Origin: Sagittula sp. P11
GTDB taxonomy: Bacteria; Pseudomonadota; Alphaproteobacteria; Rhodobacterales; Rhodobacteraceae
Direction of reading: 5' to 3'
Length of the DNA: 64,000 nt
Assembly (NCBI RefSeq): GCF_002814095.1
Contig: NZ_CP021913.1
Coordinates: 3,258,001 to 3,322,000, forward strand
Part shown: positions 25,301 through 33,514 of the stretch, in pieces
How the letters are laid out: every line of letters starts with the position of its first letter
Position numbering within the stretch: the stretch's first letter is position 1
The notes under the pieces: model-generated
Told to the model about the DNA's origin: nothing
Databases searched by the model: none
What the model saw: only the letters and a program-made list of their open reading frames with translations
Program-made: the position numbers and the translations under genes

Positions 25301-26758
25301 TTAATCCGGGCGGAACGGTTCGTAGATCGAGGCCGGGATGTCGTAACCCCACATCCGGAACCGCTCCGAGAAGGCCGACCGCACGCCGGTCGCGGTGAAG
25401 TGACCGATGATCTTGTTGTCCGGCGTCAGCCCGACGCGCTGGTAGCGGAAGATTTCCTGCATGGAGATGACGTCGCCCTCCATGCCGGTGATCTCGGTGA
25501 TGGAGGTCATCCGGCGGGAGCCGTCCTGCAGGCGCGACGCCTGCACGATGAGGTTCACGGCCGATGCGATCTGCGAGCGGACCGCCTTCAGCGGCATCTC
25601 GATCCCGGCCATGGCGATCATGTTTTCCAGACGCGCCACGCCGTCCCGCGCGGAGTTCGCGTGGATTGTGGTCATGGAGCCGTCGTGACCGGTGTTCATA
25701 GCCTGGAGCATGTCGATGACTTCCTCGCCGCGGGTTTCCCCCACGATGATCCTGTCAGGGCGCATACGCAGGGCGTTCTTGAGGCAATCGCGTGGCGTGA
25801 CGGCCCCCTTGCCCTCGACGTTGGGCGGGCGGCTTTCCATGCGTCCCACGTGGGTCTGCTGAAGCTGGAGTTCCGCGGTATCCTCGATGGTCAGGATGCG
25901 TTCGCTGTCGTCGATGAAGCTGGACAATGCGTTGAGCGTGGTCGTCTTGCCCGAACCCGTACCGCCGGAGACGATGATGTTCAGGCGGGTCGCCACGGCG
26001 GCTTGAAGGTAGACGGCCATCTCTTCGGTGAAGGCGCCGAAGTTCACGAGGTCGTCGATGCCCAGCTTGTCCTTCTTGAACTTCCGGATCGAGACGAGGC
26101 TGCCGTCGATGGCGATGGGCGGCACCATGGCGTTGAAACGGGAGCCGTCCATCAGACGGGCGTCGACATAGGGGTTCGATTCATCGACACGGCGGCCCAC
26201 GGCGGACACGATCTTGTCGATGATCCGCATCAGGTGCTTCTCGTCCTTGAACGTGATGTCCGAGAGCTGCAGCTTGCCCGACCGTTCGACAAAGATCTGG
26301 TGCGGACCGTTCACGAGGATATCGGAGACGGTGTCGTCTTTCAGCAAGGCCTCGAGCGGGCCCAGACCTTTCACCTCGTCGTAGAGGTCGGTCATCATCG
26401 CGCGCCGCTCGTCGCGGTTCAGCACGATGCCGCGTTCAGTGAGCGATTCCGTCGCGATCTGGGAGATTTCCTCGCGCAGCTCCGCCTCGGACGCCTGGTC
26501 CAGCGCGGCGAGATTAAGGTTCTCCAGCAGCGCGCGGTGCAGTTCCAGCTTCACCTCGCCAAGGCGTTCCTTGCGCTTCTTTTCCTTGTCGGCATTGCCC
26601 GCTTGGGCCGGGGCCTGCGGCGGCCCCTTGCGGCGCACGGCCGACGGTGTCCGCACCTCGACCTTGCGGTCGTCCGCCGCCGGGGCGGCGACGGCTTCCG
26701 CCTTGGCCACGGGGCGGGGGGCCTCCTTGAGACCGGGTTTCTTGTAGCGTGAGAACAT
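25301..26758 (-). CDS. cpaF: Tad pilus assembly ATPase CpaF/TadA
   Basis: A 485-residue secretion ATPase. It has a Pro/Ala-rich tail (residues 1-60), a helical N-domain, Walker A GGTGSGKT (265-272), Asp box IEDTAELQL, Walker B RIIVGE (336-341) and His box [10 protein letters not shown]. It forms the hexamer that drives both extension and retraction of Tad pili. It is co-transcribed with cpaE (18 bp gap) and tadB. Confidence 0.95.
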   Translation of the reverse strand: MFSRYKKPGLKEAPRPVAKAEAVAAPAADDRKVEVRTPSAVRRKGPPQAPAQAGNADKEKKRKERLGEVKLELHRALLENLNLAALDQASEAELREEISQIATESLTERGIVLNRDERRAMMTDLYDEVKGLGPLEALLKDDTVSDILVNGPHQIFVERSGKLQLSDITFKDEKHLMRIIDKIVSAVGRRVDESNPYVDARLMDGSRFNAMVPPIAIDGSLVSIRKFKKDKLGIDDLVNFGAFTEEMAVYLQAAVATRLNIIVSGGTGSGKTTTLNALSSFIDDSERILTIEDTAELQLQQTHVGRMESRPPNVEGKGAVTPRDCLKNALRMRPDRIIVGETRGEEVIDMLQAMNTGHDGSMTTIHANSARDGVARLENMIAMAGIEMPLKAVRSQIASAVNLIVQASRLQDGSRRMTSITEITGMEGDVISMQEIFRYQRVGLTPDNKIIGHFTATGVRSAFSERFRMWGYDIPASIYEPFRPD

Positions 26759-26776
26759 TCGGTCGGTCCTTCGCGA

Positions 26777-28024
26777 TCAGGCAGCTTCGGCGTCGTCGGC
26801 GCCGATTGCGTTGAGCTGCTGCGCCAGCTTCACGATTTCCTTGCGGAGCGGGTTCTTCGCGGCGTGTGCGGCCAGCGGCAGGCCGTGGTCGCAGGCCTGC
26901 ATCACCGCCCGCCCGCCATCGGGAAGCTGCAGGTCGAGCGAGATACCAAGGCTGTCGGCCATGCGCTTGACCCGGCTCTTGCCCTGCAGGTCGGTGAACT
27001 TCGGCGACCGGTTCAGCGCGAAGCGGATCTTGTCGAACGGCAGATCCTCCGACTGGAGCATCCGCTTCAGCCGCAGGGTGTTCTGGGCCGAACGCATGTC
27101 CAGCTCGACCAGCGCGATGTAGATCTGCGCCTCCGTCAGGACGGTTTCCGTCCACTGAACCAGCGTGCCGGGCATGTCGACCACAACGTAGTCGAAATGG
27201 TCGCGTGCGATGTCGAGAAGCTTCGACACCTCGCTGGGACCGATCAGGTCGAGCGGCAGGATGTCGGCCGGAGAGGTGAAGACCTGCAGCTTGTCCTCGA
27301 AGGACACCAGCGCCTGCGCAAGGCTTTCGCCGTCCATCGACTCGATGTCCGACAGCGTCTCGAACACGGCCTCGCGGCGCGGCAGGTCCAGGTAGGTCGC
27401 GACAGAGCCGAATTGCAGGCCGAGGTCGATCAGGCAGACCTTGGGGGGCTTGTCGCCACCGACAGAGGTCAGTTCATAGGCCAGGTTCACCGCCAGCGTG
27501 GTCGCACCGCATCCGCCGGACAACCCTTGAACGGCAATCAGGACGCCGTCGCCGCCGCCCGAGAGCTTGACCTTTGCCGGCGCACTGGCAGTGGACGCCG
27601 GCACAGGTACCGGTTCGGGGGCGCGCAGGCGTTCGACCGCCGCGGCAAGTTCGCCTTCGGGAAGCGGGTAGGGGACAAATTCGTCGGCACCGCTGCGCAA
27701 AAGCTGGTGCAGCGAGGCGGGTGTCACGTCCTCGGCAATCAGGATCACCTTGATGCCGTGTGTTCTTGCCCCCTTGATGATGCCGGCCAACTGCGAGACT
27801 TCGCCTTCGTCTATGGCGTCGATGGCCATGGCCACGAATTCCAGCGACGAGGCTTCCGGTTGCGACATGAAGGCGAGCGCTTCGTCGAAACCGAGATCGC
27901 CCCAGGCTTCGCCCAGAATCGTCTCCATGTCCTCGATCAGCAGGTCGAAGTTCTGCACGTCCCGGCTGATCGTGCAGGCAATGATCGGCGCGGGATCTGC
28001 CTGCGTGGTCGGTGTACTGGTCAT
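26777..28024 (-). CDS. cpaE: Tad pilus localisation protein CpaE/TadZ
   Basis: A 415-residue protein with an N-terminal receiver-like domain (FDLLIEDMETILGEA, IKVILIAEDV, LLRSGADEFVPYPL) and a C-terminal MinD/ParA-like ATPase. The P-loop reads GLSGGCGATT, lacking the usual Lys of GKT, as is common in TadZ proteins. The second ATPase motif CLIDLGLQFG and VVVDMPGT remain. It places the Tad machine in the cell. It is the first gene of a minus-strand unit; a TTGACC at 28191-28196 in the AT-richer leader may be its -35. Confidence 0.9.
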   Translation of the reverse strand: MTSTPTTQADPAPIIACTISRDVQNFDLLIEDMETILGEAWGDLGFDEALAFMSQPEASSLEFVAMAIDAIDEGEVSQLAGIIKGARTHGIKVILIAEDVTPASLHQLLRSGADEFVPYPLPEGELAAAVERLRAPEPVPVPASTASAPAKVKLSGGGDGVLIAVQGLSGGCGATTLAVNLAYELTSVGGDKPPKVCLIDLGLQFGSVATYLDLPRREAVFETLSDIESMDGESLAQALVSFEDKLQVFTSPADILPLDLIGPSEVSKLLDIARDHFDYVVVDMPGTLVQWTETVLTEAQIYIALVELDMRSAQNTLRLKRMLQSEDLPFDKIRFALNRSPKFTDLQGKSRVKRMADSLGISLDLQLPDGGRAVMQACDHGLPLAAHAAKNPLRKEIVKLAQQLNAIGADDAEAA

Positions 28025-28259
28025 GCCTCTTTCGTCCTTTTCTCGCGCGTCCCGGACAACGGCGGGCTTCTGCCCGCCCCCGGTGAACGCGGGCGCCGAG
28101 TCGGATCGGCGCATGGGTGGTTCCGTTTCAAAGTCACTTCGAAAGGCGGCGACAATGGGGCCAAATTTCCGAATTTGTGCGAAGTTTAGCGGTCAAAAAG
28201 AGATTGTTCGCGCGGGCGGGAAAAGGGCCGGATTGAGCGAGGAGGGATGCCACAAATGC

Positions 28260-28289
28260 AAACGCCGCGACCCCGGGGGCGCGGCGTTT
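28260..28289 (-). terminator. Terminator after the ompA-like gene
   Basis: AAACGCCGCG / CGCGGCGTTT, a 10-bp perfect stem with 10-nt loop. On the minus strand the 3' side continues GTTTGCATTTG. It separates cpaC-ompA from cpaE. Confidence 0.7.
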
Positions 28290-28314
28290 GCTACGTGTCA
28301 GGCCTGAGCTCGCG

Positions 28315-28998
28315 TCAGTTGCCGAGCTGAAGCTCCGCACCCGACTGGCTGTTCAGGTTGGATGCGGGCGCCGCGCTGTTGACGTACTCGCGGTAGATGA
28401 TCTCCGCGTACTTTCCTTCCAGCACCTGCGGATGCCCGGCGACGAAACCCGACACCTCTGTCACGGTGCGCCGGTTGCGGCGTTCGCGGCCTTCGGTCAC
28501 GATCAGCGGCTGCGTTTCGCCGAAGGACACCACGGCTTCGAGGCGGGACCGCGAAATGCCCTGACTCACCAGATAGTTGACCACGGCGTTGGCACGGCGC
28601 AGGCCGAGCGACTTGTTGTAGGCCTGGTTGCCGACCTTGTCGGTGTGGCCATAGACGCGGAAGCGGACCTCGGGGAACTGGCGGATCCAGTGCGCCTGTT
28701 CGCGCAGCGTGTCCAGCGCGCCCTGATCGAGCTGGGCGGAGTTGAACGCGAAGTTGACGGTGGTCATGACCTCGGCGGCGAAGCGTTGCGACAGGTCGTA
28801 GACGTATTGCTTTTCGCCAGTCATGTACTGGTGGTTGTTCATGGTGGCGTCGCCGAAGTTGCCCGGATCGACCTTGACGCCCACCTCGTTGTTGAAGCCG
28901 CGCGTCATCGTGGACTGCGTGTTTCCCGCGCAGCCTGCGGTCAGAAGTCCGACGGCAAGCCCGGTCAGGGTGAGGCGGAGGAGGGGTCGTTGGGCCAT
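28315..28998 (-). CDS. OmpA-family lipoprotein in the place of CpaD
   Basis: A 227-residue protein with lipoprotein signal (LTGLAVGLLTAGC, lipidated Cys about 23) and a C-terminal OmpA-like peptidoglycan-binding domain: VNFAFNSAQLDQGALDTL, FRVYGHTDKVGNQAYNKSLGLRRANAVVNYLV. It stands directly behind the secretin gene where many Tad loci have cpaD. It probably fixes the secretin to peptidoglycan (inference). ATG 28998 is preceded by GAGAGAGACC, the same leader found before flp. A TTG at 29010 overlapping the cpaC stop is the alternative start. Confidence 0.87.
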   Translation of the reverse strand: MAQRPLLRLTLTGLAVGLLTAGCAGNTQSTMTRGFNNEVGVKVDPGNFGDATMNNHQYMTGEKQYVYDLSQRFAAEVMTTVNFAFNSAQLDQGALDTLREQAHWIRQFPEVRFRVYGHTDKVGNQAYNKSLGLRRANAVVNYLVSQGISRSRLEAVVSFGETQPLIVTEGRERRNRRTVTEVSGFVAGHPQVLEGKYAEIIYREYVNSAAPASNLNSQSGAELQLGN

Positions 28999-29006
28999 GG
29001 TCTCTC

Positions 29007-30428
29007 TCAATCCATCACGTAGCCGTAGGAGCCGTTGAAGTCCTGGTTTGCCACTTCTGCGGCGGCACCGGACCGCGGCCTGCGCCCGTTTCCGTCGATC
29101 TGGCCGTTCAGGAACAGCTGACGCTCGGACGGCAGGGTGACGCGGTCGGTCGGCAGGGCCAGCGCCTCGCCCCGGGTGGGGGTCACGAGGTGCGGCGTGA
29201 CGATGATGACCAGTTCAGACTGTTCGCGCTGGTATTCCGTCGACCGGAACAGCGCGCCAAGGATCGGCACGTCACCGATCCACGGCACCTGACCGTTGAG
29301 GTCGGAGAAGTTTTCCTGCAGCAGACCGGCGATGGCAAAGCTTTCGCCGTCACGCAGTTCCACCGTGGTCTTCGCTTCACGGCGGGCGAAACCGGCGATG
29401 GTCACGTCCTGGAAGGTGATGCCGTTGCTCGAGTCGACAGACGACACGGCCGCTTCGAGCTCGAGGTTGATGAGGTCGCCGTCGATCACGCGCGGCACGA
29501 AGGCCAGCTCGACACCGAAGGGTTTGAACTCCACCGTGACGCTGCTGTCGCCCTGCGCCGTCGGCACCGGGTATTCACCGCCCGCGAGGAAGCTGGCTTC
29601 CTGCCCGGAAAGGGCGGTCAGGTTCGGTTCCGCGAGGGTCCGGACCATGCCTTTGGATTCAAGGGCTTCAAGGAGGATGCCGACTTCAAGACCGCCGGCG
29701 TTGAAACCGAAGAGCACGGCACCCTCGGTGCCCAGCCGGCGGGGGAACAGCTTGTCGGAGACGAGGTCACGTTCGGCGATGGTGGCGGCGTTGCCTGTCC
29801 CCAGTTCGACACCCAGATCGCCGGTCGACCCGCCGGTGGCGAGAGATGCGCGCAGGGCTTTGGAGACGGAGCGCCGCATTTCCGCGAAACGCACCTTCAG
29901 CATGACCTGCTGGATGCCGCCGACCACCATCAGGTTCGACACCCGGTCGGGCGCGTACCTTTGCGCCAGGTCGAGCGCGCGTTCCATGCGGGCGATGGAA
30001 GAGACAGTGCCGGACAGCACGATGCCATCGTTGGCGGTGCGGACCTCGATCTTCTCTTCCGGGAGGATCTGGGTCAGGCGTTCCTTGAATTCGGTCACAT
30101 CCGCGGCGACACGCACATCGACGTTGGTGATGAGCTGCCCCTGCGGGTCGAGGATCGTCAGCGTGGTCGTGCCCGGCTGCTTGCCGAGGACATAGATCGT
30201 GCGGTCCGACAGGGACGAGATGTCGGCGATAGAGGGGTTGGCGATGGACAGTTCCGCGAAAGGCGTATCGCTTTCGACCACCACGGCCCGGTTCATTGGA
30301 ACCGACAGGACGGATTCCGTACCGGTTCGCACGACGCGGATGGAATCCGCGTGCGCGGGCGGCGACACGGTCGCAACGCCCAAGGCCAGCCCGCAGAGGG
30401 CCGCCTTCAGATAGCCGTCAAATGTCAT
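29007..30428 (-). CDS. cpaC: Tad pilus secretin CpaC/RcpA
   Basis: A 473-residue outer-membrane secretin. It has a signal peptide (FDGYLKAALCGLALGVATVSPPAHA), an N-terminal pilus-and-secretin domain (FAELSIANPSIADISSLSDRTIYVLGKQPGTT), a BON-like domain (VRTANDGIVLSGTVSS) and the secretin core with VPWIGDVPILGALFRS and VIIVTPHLV. It forms the outer-membrane pore for Flp pili. AGGCAGGT upstream supports ATG 30428; a longer frame starting in the leader lacks a signal peptide. Confidence 0.93.
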   Translation of the reverse strand: MTFDGYLKAALCGLALGVATVSPPAHADSIRVVRTGTESVLSVPMNRAVVVESDTPFAELSIANPSIADISSLSDRTIYVLGKQPGTTTLTILDPQGQLITNVDVRVAADVTEFKERLTQILPEEKIEVRTANDGIVLSGTVSSIARMERALDLAQRYAPDRVSNLMVVGGIQQVMLKVRFAEMRRSVSKALRASLATGGSTGDLGVELGTGNAATIAERDLVSDKLFPRRLGTEGAVLFGFNAGGLEVGILLEALESKGMVRTLAEPNLTALSGQEASFLAGGEYPVPTAQGDSSVTVEFKPFGVELAFVPRVIDGDLINLELEAAVSSVDSSNGITFQDVTIAGFARREAKTTVELRDGESFAIAGLLQENFSDLNGQVPWIGDVPILGALFRSTEYQREQSELVIIVTPHLVTPTRGEALALPTDRVTLPSERQLFLNGQIDGNGRRPRSGAAAEVANQDFNGSYGYVMD

Positions 30429-30589
30429 GTGACCTGCCTTTCGATCACGCCTCATCCGCAGGTCTTCATGCCTGCATTTCGTGGGAGTGTGTTTCAATTT
30501 GGAAAATTAATCAAGAATCAAGGGCTTTGAGCGCGCAGTTTCTGTGGATAAGGGGCAACAGGCGGTATGTGACGTGCGCCGCTACACAA

Positions 30590-30614
30590 AAGGGTCCCGC
30601 ATCGCGGGACCCTT
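30590..30614 (-). terminator. Terminator between cpaB and cpaC
   Basis: AAGGGTCCCGC / GCGGGACCCTT, an 11-bp perfect stem with 3-nt loop, followed on the minus strand by TTGTG. It lies 29 bp after the cpaB stop and 160 bp before the cpaC start. Confidence 0.8.
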
Positions 30615-30642
30615 CCGGAACACTGGCAGGTGTTATCTTGTA

Positions 30643-31509
30643 TCAGTTTGTGCAGGGGATCGGGATGTTGACCACCTCGGCGCCGCGGCGGACGCGAGTG
30701 CTGCAGACCTGCTCGCGCTGGACCGGTTCCGGCGCGGCGACGGGTTCTGCCCGTTGCAGGCCGAGCATCGACAGCTGGTCGACCTCCGTGGTGATCGCCT
30801 CGCCGTCCTCGTCCTGCGAGATCAGGGAAAGGGTCAGTTGGCCTGTCGATTGCGCGTGGGTCAGCACCAGCGTCTGTTCGCGGGTTGCGGCGACGGTGAC
30901 GGTGCGTGCGATGGACGTCCCGCTGGTGTCCGCTTCGGAGTTCTGGTCGATGGCGATCAGGCGCATACCCGCAAGGATCATCTTCGTCACTTCGCCGCGC
31001 GGCATGTTCGGATCGCGGCTGTCCACGCGGCCCGTCCAGTACACGTCGACGCGATCGCCGGGACGGAGGAAGCCGGACACGCCGGAGGCCACGTCCACGC
31101 GGATCGCAAAGGCGCTTTCACCGGGCTTCAGGTAGTGCGTCAGACCCGCAGAGCCGCCGGGCTGGGAAACCTTGCTGGGCACGATGGCCTCGAACGCGTC
31201 GATGGCGCGCAGCGCGACACGCGGCTCCATGTTTTCTGTCAGGAGTGGATTTTCCTCGTCGAAGATGCCTTCCGGCATGATCTCTTCCGGCCAGGGGGCG
31301 AGGCGGATGTCCTCCTCGGTGATCTCCTGCCCGTAAGCGATGGGTTTCGCCGACACGTAGATCTGCTTGGTGGGGACGGACGCATGGGTCTGCTGCCGTG
31401 CCTCGACAAGCGCCGTTTCGTAGGCGCCGATGTAGTTCTGCGCCATGTAGACGGCAAAGCCGGCAAGTCCGATGCCTGCAAGAAGGACGAGTCCGAATAC
31501 AAGTCGCAT
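30643..31509 (-). CDS. cpaB: Tad pilus assembly protein CpaB/RcpC
   Basis: A 288-residue protein with an N-terminal signal anchor (VFGLVLLAGIGLAGFAVYMA) and a SAF domain (VSAKPIAYGQEITEEDIRLAPWPEEIMPEGIF), then GESAFAIRVDVASGVSGFLRPGDRVDVYWTG, the hallmark of CpaB. It works in the periplasm with the secretin. Its own terminator follows, so cpaB may be transcribed with the pilin genes rather than with cpaC. Confidence 0.92.
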   Translation of the reverse strand: MRLVFGLVLLAGIGLAGFAVYMAQNYIGAYETALVEARQQTHASVPTKQIYVSAKPIAYGQEITEEDIRLAPWPEEIMPEGIFDEENPLLTENMEPRVALRAIDAFEAIVPSKVSQPGGSAGLTHYLKPGESAFAIRVDVASGVSGFLRPGDRVDVYWTGRVDSRDPNMPRGEVTKMILAGMRLIAIDQNSEADTSGTSIARTVTVAATREQTLVLTHAQSTGQLTLSLISQDEDGEAITTEVDQLSMLGLQRAEPVAAPEPVQREQVCSTRVRRGAEVVNIPIPCTN

Positions 31510-31642
31510 GTGGCTTCTCCTGTAATGGGCTTCTGCCCGGTCATTGGGATCGGGATAGCCAAGGAAAAAGGTTAACTCAGGCAGAAATCATGACGATCTC
31601 GTGGCCGAAGCGGTTTCGCGGGTCCGGCTGCCTGGCGCGGGG

Positions 31643-31819
31643 TTATTTCCCTTCGGGCGCGGTGTCCTGCATGAACTGGCCGATGCCGTCGCTGAGCTCC
31701 ATCGTGGTGCTGTCCATGATGGTGGTCGCCAGCAGGCACAGCCCGACCATTGCCGCGGTCAGGACAATCCAGTCGATGGTGACTGCGCCGGTTTCGTCTG
31801 TGAGGAATGTGGTGAACAT
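31643..31819 (-). CDS. Small Flp-type pilin paralogue
   Basis: A 58-residue protein that is short enough to be missed. It reads MFTTFLTDETGAVTIDWIVL, then TAAMVGLCLLATTIMDSTTM and a 17-residue acidic tail. The block from DETGAVTIDW to MVGL aligns with the Flp pilin encoded 280 bp upstream (DESGAVTVDW to VVGL). Predicted cleavage is after G11, leaving a hydrophobic helix. It probably is a minor pilin or pseudopilin processed by CpaA. It lies between flp and cpaB. A purine-rich GCGAGAGGC sits about 10 nt before the ATG. Confidence 0.78.
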   Translation of the reverse strand: MFTTFLTDETGAVTIDWIVLTAAMVGLCLLATTIMDSTTMELSDGIGQFMQDTAPEGK

Positions 31820-32027
31820 CCGGAGTGCCTCTCGCGTTTAGCCTGATCCGCCTGGCGCGGATTGTCCCGTCTCGTCGGGCGGCCGCGTTCTGCAGCAGCG
31901 GTCGTTCATGTGGAGCACATGCCGACAGATGCTTCTGCGCGCATCCGAAAGCTCCGGGATACCTTGGTATCGGTCGGTGGTCGTCTGGTGGCGAAAGCGA
32001 TCCGGGAACGCGCTTTGGCCTGGATCG

Positions 32028-32056
32028 AAAAAGGCGCGGCAAGCATTTGCCGCGCC
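32028..32056 (-). terminator. Terminator after flp
   Basis: GGCGCGGCAA / TTGCCGCGCC, a 10-bp perfect stem with 4-nt loop, followed by TTTTTC on the minus strand. It starts 44 bp after the flp stop. Confidence 0.88.
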
Positions 32057-32099
32057 GGGGCGGACCACCCTGTGCCGGGCGGTCCGACGCGAGAAGCGA

Positions 32100-32294
32100 T
32101 TACTTCTTCGCTTCGAGCAGGGTCTGCTCTGCCGCGACTTCGCCGGCTGCTGCGTTGATCAGCGCGTTGGCGTTGGTCTCGATCTGGGTGTAGGCGGCGA
32201 TGGCCAGGCCCACGACGGCGGCGGTCAGAACGACCCAGTCAACGGTCACGGCGCCGGATTCGTCATTGCGGAAGTTTTTGATGAAGTTGATCAT
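32100..32294 (-). CDS. flp: Flp-type pilin
   Basis: A 64-residue prepilin: leader MINFIKNFRNDESG, then mature AVTVDWVVLTAAVVGLAIAA, a hydrophobic helix, and a polar tail ending TLLEAKK. The processing site is G-AVTVDW: Asp replaces the usual Glu at +5 and Trp replaces Tyr at +6, as in other rhodobacterial Flp proteins. It forms the pilus shaft after cleavage by CpaA. CGGAGAGAGACC precedes the ATG. The gene has a terminator of its own and a long AT-rich upstream region, fitting a strongly expressed single transcript. Confidence 0.9.
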   Translation of the reverse strand: MINFIKNFRNDESGAVTVDWVVLTAAVVGLAIAAYTQIETNANALINAAAGEVAAEQTLLEAKK

Positions 32295-32659
32295 GGTCTC
32301 TCTCCGTAGTGTGTGTTGTGTTGCTCACGTTCACCAGCTTGGGGTCGGTAGCGGGCCTCTCTCATTGCCCTGTCCCTCGTTGGTATGACCCTATAAAGCA
32401 CTTGGTTTGGGGCGAGATTTTGGCCGCTTTGCATTAATTTCGCGGTCGTTGAGATTTTTTTAATGATCCGGTTATCCGGCTGATTTTAAATGTAAAAATG
32501 CATTACTACCTTCGTTGAGGGCCGGCAAAATATCCTAACGTACAGGCGACTGGGACAGAGATTGCCGCAATCCGTTTACAAAAGTGGTTTTCTTCACCGG
32601 ATTGTGCGAGACTGTCAGGAATACTCCCGAAACGGCATAGAACCGGGGACGAGCAGTAC
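32295..32659. other. AT-rich divergent promoter region of flp and the transglycosylase gene
   Basis: 365 bp without a gene. Positions about 32385-32530 are much richer in A/T than the rest of the window (for example a run GAGATTTTTTTAATGATC and AATGTAAAAATGC). On the minus strand CTTTATAGGG around 32388-32397 may be the flp -10. The region separates flp (-) from the lytic transglycosylase (+) and is the likely site of pilin regulation. Confidence 0.5.
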
Positions 32660-33514
32660 ATGACACAGAGACTTTTCGCGGCGGCCGTGGTGGCCGTATC
32701 CTGCGCCTTTGCAACCGATGCGATGGCGCAGCAGGTCTTTTCAGATTTCTCGGCGCGGCGCGTGTCGCCTCCCAAGGCGGGGGCGGCCAAGAGGATCACC
32801 GTTCAGGTGGCCCCGCGCGCGAATCCGGCAGTGCCGCCGCTGCCGGCACCCCGGCCATCGGCTGAAAAGACGTCGGCGTCGGCCTCGGCCCCGCGGGCGG
32901 GCGCCGCACCGTCGCGCAGTGGCAGTTACGCCTGGTTCTGGGACACGGTGTCCCCCGCCCAGTCCGACAGCGGGCCGGGGCGCCTCGAACCGGCTCTGGC
33001 CTCGCTGGGCAACGGCCCGGGTGGCGCGCGGGTGGCTGCACCCCGCCTTCAGGCCCTTCAGGACATCGCGGCACGGCACGGCAAGGACCTGCTGCGCGAG
33101 ACGGTCGGGACGCGCGTGTCCCCTGCACTCGCCCTGGCCGTCATCTACGTCGAATCCGGTGGTCGCCCGGATGCGCAGAGCAGCGCAGGCGCTCAGGGGC
33201 TCATGCAGCTCATGCCAGATACCGCGAAACGTTTCGGCGTCGAGGATTCGATGGATGCGGTGCAGAACATCAAGGGCGGTGTCCGGTTCCTCGATTTCCT
33301 GATGGAAAAATTCGCCGGCGATCCGATTCTCGTTCTGGCCGGCTACAACGCGGGCGAAAACTCCATCGGCGCGAACCAGGGCGTGCCGAATTACGCCGAG
33401 ACGCGCGACTACGTGCCCAAGGTGCTGGCCGCGTTCGAGGTCGCCCGCGGCCTGTGCCTGACCCCGCCGCAACTGGCGTCGGACGGCTGCGTGTTCCAGG
33501 TCGCGGCGCGTTAG
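32660..33514 (+). CDS. Lytic transglycosylase (SLT domain), Tad-locus flank
   Basis: A 284-residue secreted protein. It has a signal peptide (RLFAAAVVAVSCAFATDAMA), a Pro/Ala-rich linker, and an SLT domain from about residue 140 with catalytic Glu in VIYVESGGRPDAQSSAGAQGLMQLMPDTA, then GGVRFLDFLMEKF and VLAGYNAGENSI. It would cut glycan strands of peptidoglycan, plausibly to make room for the pilus machine next to which it is encoded. Its TAG overlaps the stop codon of the convergent FAD oxidoreductase gene within TTAG. Confidence 0.88.
   Translation: MTQRLFAAAVVAVSCAFATDAMAQQVFSDFSARRVSPPKAGAAKRITVQVAPRANPAVPPLPAPRPSAEKTSASASAPRAGAAPSRSGSYAWFWDTVSPAQSDSGPGRLEPALASLGNGPGGARVAAPRLQALQDIAARHGKDLLRETVGTRVSPALALAVIYVESGGRPDAQSSAGAQGLMQLMPDTAKRFGVEDSMDAVQNIKGGVRFLDFLMEKFAGDPILVLAGYNAGENSIGANQGVPNYAETRDYVPKVLAAFEVARGLCLTPPQLASDGCVFQVAAR

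Noticed and set aside
28134-28340. 68-codon minus-strand frame ahead of cpaE
   Set aside because: It overlaps the end of the ompA-like gene and the terminator; the sequence is not conserved-looking and is better explained as leader DNA.
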